Shown: piece after piece, positions 59,738 to 64,000 of the stretch
Position numbering within the stretch: the stretch's first letter is position 1
Layout of the letters: each line of letters starts with the position of its first letter
Assembly: GCF_002023715.1 (NCBI RefSeq)
Contig: NZ_MAHX01000005.1
Coordinates: 62,001-126,000, forward strand
Direction of reading: 5' to 3'
Source: Elizabethkingia occulta
GTDB taxonomy: Bacteria > Bacteroidota > Bacteroidia > Flavobacteriales > Weeksellaceae
Length of the DNA stretch: 64,000 nucleotides
The notes under the pieces: model-generated
The model's database searches: none
What the model saw: the letters and a program-made list of their open reading frames with translations, nothing else
What the model was told of the DNA's origin: nothing
Position numbers and translations under genes: made by a program

Positions 59738-60850
59738 TCAGATATTATCGAAGTTTAAATTAATTTTCCTGGATAAAGCTACGCCAACGCAGGGTAAAAT
59801 CAAACCAGATTGTGTTTCTTTTTCTGTTAAATATTCATTTTCTACCATGTAGACCTCTCCTTCTTCCAAATGACATCTGCACGATCCGCATAATCCAGAC
59901 TTACAGGAATATGGTATATCATATCCTGCTTCTAACAGAGAACTTAATACCCTGGTTTCATTAGAAGGAATATGATGTTCATATTCTTTACCAAAAAGAG
60001 TGAATTTTACCTCAATATCTTTTACTACAGGTAGCTCCTCTTCTATTTCATATATATCTTCATTAAACTCATCAAAAAGTTCAAAATGAATATTTTGTTT
60101 TCTTATACCATGTTGATAGCAGGCATTAGCAATAGATTTAATCATCTCACCAGGACCACAGATAAGAACTTCATCGGTAGCATCCCATATAGTAGATTCT
60201 TCATCTTCTTCATCCTGATCAAGAATCTGGTTGATAATAAGACTCACCTTTTTTGCATCCAGTCTCCCCTGGAACATTAGATTTTTAGCTTTATCTCTGG
60301 AGAAAAAGAAAAATGAATGAAATCTGTCTGCATATTGTGTTTGCAAATCAGACAGTTCATCTATAAAAGCAATATTTTCTTTATCTCTGTTTCCATAAAA
60401 CAGGAATAATCTTGTATTGATTTCATTATGAAGAATGTTCTTCATGTGACTAAGAATAGGTGTAATTCCTATTCCTGAAGCAAAACAAAGAATAGTTCTT
60501 TTCTCATTTGGTCTGGATCTGATTGTAAAACGTCCCTGTGGTTCCGAAATTTCAACAAGATCGCCAGGTTCCAGACCCTGATAAAGGTGGTATGCAAAAC
60601 TCTCTTCACTACTATATTTAATTCCAAAGCTTAACTCATTTTCATAAGGCGCCGAGGTATAAGAGTAATCATTTTGCCTGTTTCCTAGTTTTATAGCAGA
60701 ATATTGTCCGGATTCATATTGATATTTTTCCTTTAAATGTTCCGGAATTTCGAAGGTCAGGGAAAAGCTTGTTTTTGTCAATCGCTTTTTTTTGACTATT
60801 TTTAGCCAATGAAATTGAACTGTGTTTCTTATGGTAACGTTTTCTAACAT
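59738..60850 (-). CDS. FAD/2Fe-2S oxidoreductase (PaaE/ferredoxin-NADP reductase type)
   Basis: This 370-residue protein has three parts. The FAD-binding barrel contains YSYTSAPYENELSFGIK, the NAD(P)-binding domain contains CFASGIGITPILSHMKNIL, and the C-terminal plant-type ferredoxin domain contains CKSGLCGSCRC with a further cysteine in LILPCVGVAL. It passes electrons from NAD(P)H to a partner oxygenase or desaturase, as PaaE does for phenylacetyl-CoA oxygenase. No paa genes lie nearby, so a fatty-acid desaturase or hydroxylase partner is possible (inference). Start MLENV was taken at the ATG complementary to 60848-60850. Confidence 0.9.
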   Translation of the reverse strand: MLENVTIRNTVQFHWLKIVKKKRLTKTSFSLTFEIPEHLKEKYQYESGQYSAIKLGNRQNDYSYTSAPYENELSFGIKYSSEESFAYHLYQGLEPGDLVEISEPQGRFTIRSRPNEKRTILCFASGIGITPILSHMKNILHNEINTRLFLFYGNRDKENIAFIDELSDLQTQYADRFHSFFFFSRDKAKNLMFQGRLDAKKVSLIINQILDQDEEDEESTIWDATDEVLICGPGEMIKSIANACYQHGIRKQNIHFELFDEFNEDIYEIEEELPVVKDIEVKFTLFGKEYEHHIPSNETRVLSSLLEAGYDIPYSCKSGLCGSCRCHLEEGEVYMVENEYLTEKETQSGLILPCVGVALSRKINLNFDNI

Positions 60851-60874
60851 TAACACAAAAATATATAAAAAAAG

Positions 60875-61441
60875 ATGAAAAAGCTATTCTTTGGGATTAC
60901 AATACTATCAGCAATTGTTGCTTGTAAAAAAACAGATTCCCCTGTAACAGGAAATAAAAATAACGACAGAACTGAAATGGTTCCGAATCCGGAAGGGGAA
61001 GTTAAAGATTCCGGAAAAGCATTGCAGATCTTTGGAGAGGATAAAGTAGCAGAGCTTTTAAAGACTAAAGATAATGATACACTGTATGTTACTAATTTCT
61101 TTGCAACATGGTGCGGACCTTGTATGATTGAGATTCCGTATTTTAAAACTGAAATGGAAAAACTAAAAGGTGAGAAAGTTAAATTCACTTTTGTAAGTGT
61201 AGACCAGCCGGAAGATTGGAATACTAAAGTTAAAGAATTTGGAAATATCCAGGGACTAAGTAGTAATATAGTATTGTTTGATATGGTGAATGCTGCCCCT
61301 GGATTTGCTAAAAGCAATACCAATACATGGGATGGTGGTGCTATACCATTTACCAGAATGTCTAAAGGAAATAAAGTATTCGAGAAAGTTGGTACACTTT
61401 CCGAAGAAGAGATGCAGAGTAAACTTAACGAGTTTAAATAA
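60875..61441 (+). CDS. TlpA-like thioredoxin lipoprotein
   Basis: This 188-residue protein has a lipoprotein signal (ILSAIVACKKT, Cys about residue 17), so it is anchored on the periplasmic side. The thioredoxin active site is WCGPC in FFATWCGPCMIEIPYF, followed by FVSVDQPEDW and a cis-proline region AIPFTRMSKG. TlpA/ResA-like proteins reduce disulfides in cytochrome c or other exported proteins. It stands first in a unit with a FecCD permease (8 bases away) and an ATPase. A redox role in metal or haem handling is suggested by context only. Confidence 0.87.
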   Translation: MKKLFFGITILSAIVACKKTDSPVTGNKNNDRTEMVPNPEGEVKDSGKALQIFGEDKVAELLKTKDNDTLYVTNFFATWCGPCMIEIPYFKTEMEKLKGEKVKFTFVSVDQPEDWNTKVKEFGNIQGLSSNIVLFDMVNAAPGFAKSNTNTWDGGAIPFTRMSKGNKVFEKVGTLSEEEMQSKLNEFK

Positions 61442-61449
61442 CCGACTGA

Positions 61450-62430
61450 ATGTCAGTGAAATTTAGAAATATAAGTATAGGGCTTCTGGCCCTATTCTTT
61501 ATCTTAGCCTTTATCAATCTGAATATAGGCTTTACTGATTTGAATTTTACTGATTTCTTTTCTTCTGATGAAAGCACTTCATTAATAGCTCAGTTACGTA
61601 TTAACAGAGTTGTTATAATATTTCTGGCAGGAATATCCATTCCTACAAGTGGCTTTCTTATGCAGGAGTATTTTCAGAATCCACTGGCAGGGCCTGAAGT
61701 TTTAGGAATAACCTCTGTTGCTTCTCTGGCTGTTGCTAGCTATATTTTTCTTACTAAAGATTTTACATTACCCGAATTTTTGCAAAGTGGCCTTATCAGT
61801 ATGGCTGCATTTGCTGGCAGTCTTTTGTTAATGCTTATATTATTGGCATATTCCAAAGCCTTTACAGATAAAACCTACCTCATTATTTTTGGCTTTCTTA
61901 TATCTGCCTTGGCCAGTGCTATTGTAAGCCTTATGCAGGTATATGCACAAAACGAATCTTTAAAAAGTTATGTTTTATGGTCATTTGGTGCCAATAATCA
62001 GGTAACACTTTCTCAGATTGCTATTGTGAGTGCTTTGGTTGTAATCGGAATGTTTTTATGTTTCAGATCGATAAAACCATTAATGGGAAATGCATTGGGC
62101 GAGAGTTATGCTAAGTCTTTTGGAGTAAATCTGGAAAGACTAAAATACCTTGTTATTATTTGCTCTTCTCTGTTATCAGCAAGTATTACGGCATTTTTGG
62201 GACCTGTTTTGTTTATCGGAATTGTAGTTCCTCATTTTTGCAGAATGTTATGGAATCCTGCCCAACTATGGCAGCAATGGATTCTTAATATATTATTTGG
62301 TGCCTGCTTGTTAGAGTTGTTTTCCATTATCTCGGAACTGGCTCATTGGCCTATTAATATTATATCATCTTTGTTTGGAGTTCCTGTTATTCTGACCATG
62401 CTTGTTAAAATGAACCGCCGTGCAGTCTGA
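61450..62430 (+). CDS. FecCD-family ABC transporter permease
   Basis: This 326-residue inner-membrane permease is of the BtuC/FecCD type with about 9-10 helices. Typical family sequence includes RINRVVIIFLAGISIPTSGF, LMQEYFQNPLAGPEVLGITS (the coupling-loop region) and the C-terminal GPVLFIGIVVPHFCRMLW. These importers take up ferric siderophores, haem or cobalamin from a periplasmic binding protein. No binding protein or TonB receptor lies here. It overlaps the ATPase gene by 11 bases and follows the TlpA-like gene, so the three form an operon. The substrate is unknown. Confidence 0.9.
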   Translation: MSVKFRNISIGLLALFFILAFINLNIGFTDLNFTDFFSSDESTSLIAQLRINRVVIIFLAGISIPTSGFLMQEYFQNPLAGPEVLGITSVASLAVASYIFLTKDFTLPEFLQSGLISMAAFAGSLLLMLILLAYSKAFTDKTYLIIFGFLISALASAIVSLMQVYAQNESLKSYVLWSFGANNQVTLSQIAIVSALVVIGMFLCFRSIKPLMGNALGESYAKSFGVNLERLKYLVIICSSLLSASITAFLGPVLFIGIVVPHFCRMLWNPAQLWQQWILNILFGACLLELFSIISELAHWPINIISSLFGVPVILTMLVKMNRRAV

Positions 62431-63352
62431 AGTTATTTTAAAATTAGAACATCTTGATATTGGCTACCAGAAAGTTTTGGTAAAAGATATCTGTGCGGAG
62501 TTAAAGCTGGGAGAAGTTTGCCTGTTGATGGGAAATAACGGACAGGGAAAAACAACTCTTATTAAAAGTATCCTTGGTGAAAACAAATTGCTAAATGGTG
62601 ATATTCTACTCGCAGAAAAGTCAATAAACACATTGTCTGCACTCCAAATTGCTAAAAAAATTTCAGTAGTATTTTCCAAAGCAACTATTCCAAACGGATT
62701 TACAGTAAAAGACCTGATAAGTTTAGGAAAGTACATACATTACCCCTATTATTTTTCCCTTAATAAAAAAGATCAAGAAGAGGTTGTTGATATAATTAAT
62801 AAGATTGGATTGCAGGAATATACAGATATGCCTCTTCAGCAGCTATCAGACGGAAACCTGCAAAAGGCTTTTATTGGCCGTGCATTAGTACAGAATACCT
62901 CAGTTATTATTCTTGATGAGCCTACAACGCATTTGGATGAGAAGAACAAAACTATTGTTCTTACCACACTTCGTATGCTGGCAAAAGAATATCATAAAAC
63001 AATTCTGTTCTCCTCTCATGATTGGAGACTGGCAAAAGAATTTTCAGATAAGATATGGTATATTAAAGAAGGAGGATTATATTCTGGTATTGCCGAGGAT
63101 ATACTGTCCAACCATCCGGAATTGACAGCTCCTGCCCTTTTTCATTTTAATGAAGCATTTGTAACTCCTCATATTGAAGCATCCCAGTTACATAAAGAAA
63201 TGCTCTTCTCCGTGCTTCAAAAAAACTTCAAAAAAGACCTTTCTCAATTCAAATTTATCTTTCAGGATGGTATTTGGGATGTTTCTTCAGATACATTTCA
63301 AAAAAAAGCTAAAAGTTTTGAAGAAATTATTCAATTAATCAGAAACCTTTAA
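62420..63352 (+). CDS. ABC transporter ATP-binding protein (FecE/BtuD type)
   Basis: This 310-residue ATPase partners the FecCD permease. Walker A is LMGNNGQGKTTLIKS, the signature is LSDGNLQKAFIGRAL (a variant of LSGGQ) and Walker B is VIILDEPTTHLDE, with the switch histidine in LFSSHDWRLA. Translation appears to start at GTG 62420, inside the permease gene, giving an 11-base overlap and translational coupling. The C-terminal 70 residues (from about 240) extend beyond the usual ATPase and have no motif I recognise. Confidence 0.9.
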   Translation: MQSEVILKLEHLDIGYQKVLVKDICAELKLGEVCLLMGNNGQGKTTLIKSILGENKLLNGDILLAEKSINTLSALQIAKKISVVFSKATIPNGFTVKDLISLGKYIHYPYYFSLNKKDQEEVVDIINKIGLQEYTDMPLQQLSDGNLQKAFIGRALVQNTSVIILDEPTTHLDEKNKTIVLTTLRMLAKEYHKTILFSSHDWRLAKEFSDKIWYIKEGGLYSGIAEDILSNHPELTAPALFHFNEAFVTPHIEASQLHKEMLFSVLQKNFKKDLSQFKFIFQDGIWDVSSDTFQKKAKSFEEIIQLIRNL

Positions 63353-63384
63353 TAATCTGATAGTTCGGAAGCTTCAAATTAATA

Positions 63385-63397
63385 TTATGCATGCATA
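63385..63397. promoter_or_regulatory. Candidate MarR operator, distal site
   Basis: TTATGCATGCATA contains the perfect palindrome TATGCATGCATA. A further TATTATGC half-site follows directly (63398-63405), making GCATA-gtat-TATGC. The centre lies 84 bases from the centre of the proximal site, close to eight helical turns. Confidence 0.65.
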
Positions 63398-63466
63398 GTA
63401 TTATGCTTTTCATAGTTTTTAAAGTACTGGTTTCGAATATTTTAACAAAAATTAACTTTCCTGTGA

Positions 63467-63484
63467 TATTATGCATGCATAATA
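63467..63484. promoter_or_regulatory. Candidate MarR operator, proximal site
   Basis: TATTATGCATGCATAATA is a perfect 18-base palindrome. It lies just upstream of the -7 element at 63490, in the -33 to -7 spacer, where a bound repressor would block RNA polymerase. It fits autoregulation by the adjacent MarR protein. Confidence 0.75.
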
Positions 63485-63489
63485 ATTAT

Positions 63490-63497
63490 TAAATTTG
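63490..63497 (+). promoter_or_regulatory. -7 promoter element of marR
   Basis: TAAATTTG matches TAnnTTTG and lies 24 bases before ATG 63522. It overlaps the in-frame TTG at 63495, so translation is more likely from 63522. Confidence 0.65.
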
Positions 63498-63521
63498 AGA
63501 AGACCAGAATTTAATATTGAT

Positions 63522-63971
63522 ATGGATAATAACAAAGGAAGAGTTGATAACATTGATCTTATTCTGAAGCAGACCTGGCTGGCCGTTTCCAAAATGTATT
63601 CGGAGCGCGCTCAGGAATATGATTCAACAGCTGTTCAGGCTTTAACACTTTTAAAGATCGATCCTAAAGAAGGAACAAGGAGCACTAACCTTGGACCAAA
63701 GATGGCTATCGAGCCAACATCACTTACAAGAATCATTAAACTTCTTGAAGACAACGGTTATATCTATAAAGAAAAAACAACTACAGATAAAAGGGAGGTT
63801 ATAATAAAGCTTACCGATAAAGGACTTAATTCCAGAAACCTTTCAAAAGAAGTAGTAGTTAATTTCAACAAAAGAGTAATCGAAACCATTAATCCTGAAA
63901 AACTGGAAACTTTCAAGGAAGTAATGCGTGATATTTTGAATATAGCAAACGATTTAAATAACAAGAAATAA
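63522..63971 (+). CDS. MarR-family transcriptional regulator
   Basis: This 149-residue winged-helix repressor is of the MarR type. Helices that would form the dimer interface are at both ends, and the DNA-binding core is STNLGPKMAIEPTSLTRIIK followed by LLEDNGYIYKEKTTTDKREV, the recognition helix and wing with the conserved D-K-R. MarR proteins bind palindromes as dimers and are released by ligands such as acyl-CoAs or phenolics. Three matching palindromes (two here, one before etfBA) suggest its regulon. The next gene starts 14 bases after its stop and probably encodes a beta-oxidation enzyme. Confidence 0.9.
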   Translation: MDNNKGRVDNIDLILKQTWLAVSKMYSERAQEYDSTAVQALTLLKIDPKEGTRSTNLGPKMAIEPTSLTRIIKLLEDNGYIYKEKTTTDKREVIIKLTDKGLNSRNLSKEVVVNFNKRVIETINPEKLETFKEVMRDILNIANDLNNKK

Positions 63972-63985
63972 AATTCCAAATCTTT

Positions 63986-64000
63986 ATGAAAAGAAGAATA
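63986..64000 (+). CDS. Start of a gene cut by the window edge, probably 3-hydroxyacyl-CoA dehydrogenase
   Basis: Only ATGAAAAGAAGAATA (MKRRI) is present, starting 14 bases after the MarR stop. From memory, related genomes carry a fadB-like 3-hydroxyacyl-CoA dehydrogenase beginning MKRRIK directly after such a marR gene. Five residues cannot prove this. The position in the same transcript as marR is clear from the spacing. Confidence 0.4.

Overview
This 64 kb window looks like a chromosome segment of a flavobacterium of the Weeksellaceae (Elizabethkingia/Chryseobacterium type). That placement is an inference. It rests on low GC, many genes preceded by the Bacteroidetes -7 element TAnnTTTG, a SusC/SusD pair, GLPGLI-family proteins, a short RpoD beginning MRQLKITKQ, and palindromic intergenic repeats. 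I see no rRNA, tRNA, CRISPR array, prophage or insertion sequence. Most of the window is vertically inherited housekeeping content.

Layout. 1-8.1 kb: a LysE-type exporter fragment, an AddB-like nuclease, a DUF4268 protein and topoisomerase IV (parC, parE). 8.2-15.3 kb: an aminotransferase, two tandem calcium-repeat lipoproteins, ychF, DUF493, DUF4197, a DoxX protein and rsmG. 15.4-22 kb: a second aminotransferase, an M16 peptidase, a peroxiredoxin-thioredoxin-small-protein cluster and mgsA. 22-33.7 kb: a cluster of REP-like hairpins, a lone LytTR protein, GNAT-uvrA, rpoD, rpe, ndk, an MFS transporter and a thiolase. 33.9-38.9 kb: the threonine operon thrA-thrB-thrC on the minus strand. It is preceded by an unmarked leader peptide rich in Thr and Ile codons and by an attenuator hairpin. 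39-45.1 kb: a four-gene minus-strand operon (isoaspartyl peptidase, cyanophycinase, SusC, SusD) that looks like a utilisation locus for cyanophycin or another beta-aspartyl peptide. 45.3-46.6 kb: a decayed patch of small lipoprotein genes. 46.7-56.6 kb: a nucleoside permease, a bifunctional nuclease, etfA/etfB, an SDR, an M20 dipeptidase, a methylmalonyl-CoA mutase subunit, a DivIC-like protein and udk. 56.6-59.1 kb: two GLPGLI proteins, an unmarked double-glycine leader peptide with four cysteines, and an XRE regulator broken by a stop codon. 59-64 kb: a SanA-like protein, a flavin/2Fe-2S reductase, a TlpA-FecCD-ABC cluster, and a MarR regulator at the head of what is probably a beta-oxidation operon cut by the window edge.

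How parts connect. The palindrome TATGCATGCATA occurs twice upstream of marR and once upstream of etfBA. This suggests that one regulator controls fatty-acid oxidation and its electron acceptor. A conserved element of about 33 bp sits upstream of both the threonine leader and the isoaspartyl-peptidase operon, linking aspartate release from peptides with aspartate-family amino-acid synthesis. These two regulatory links, the threonine attenuator and the cyanophycin-type SusCD operon are the most interesting content.
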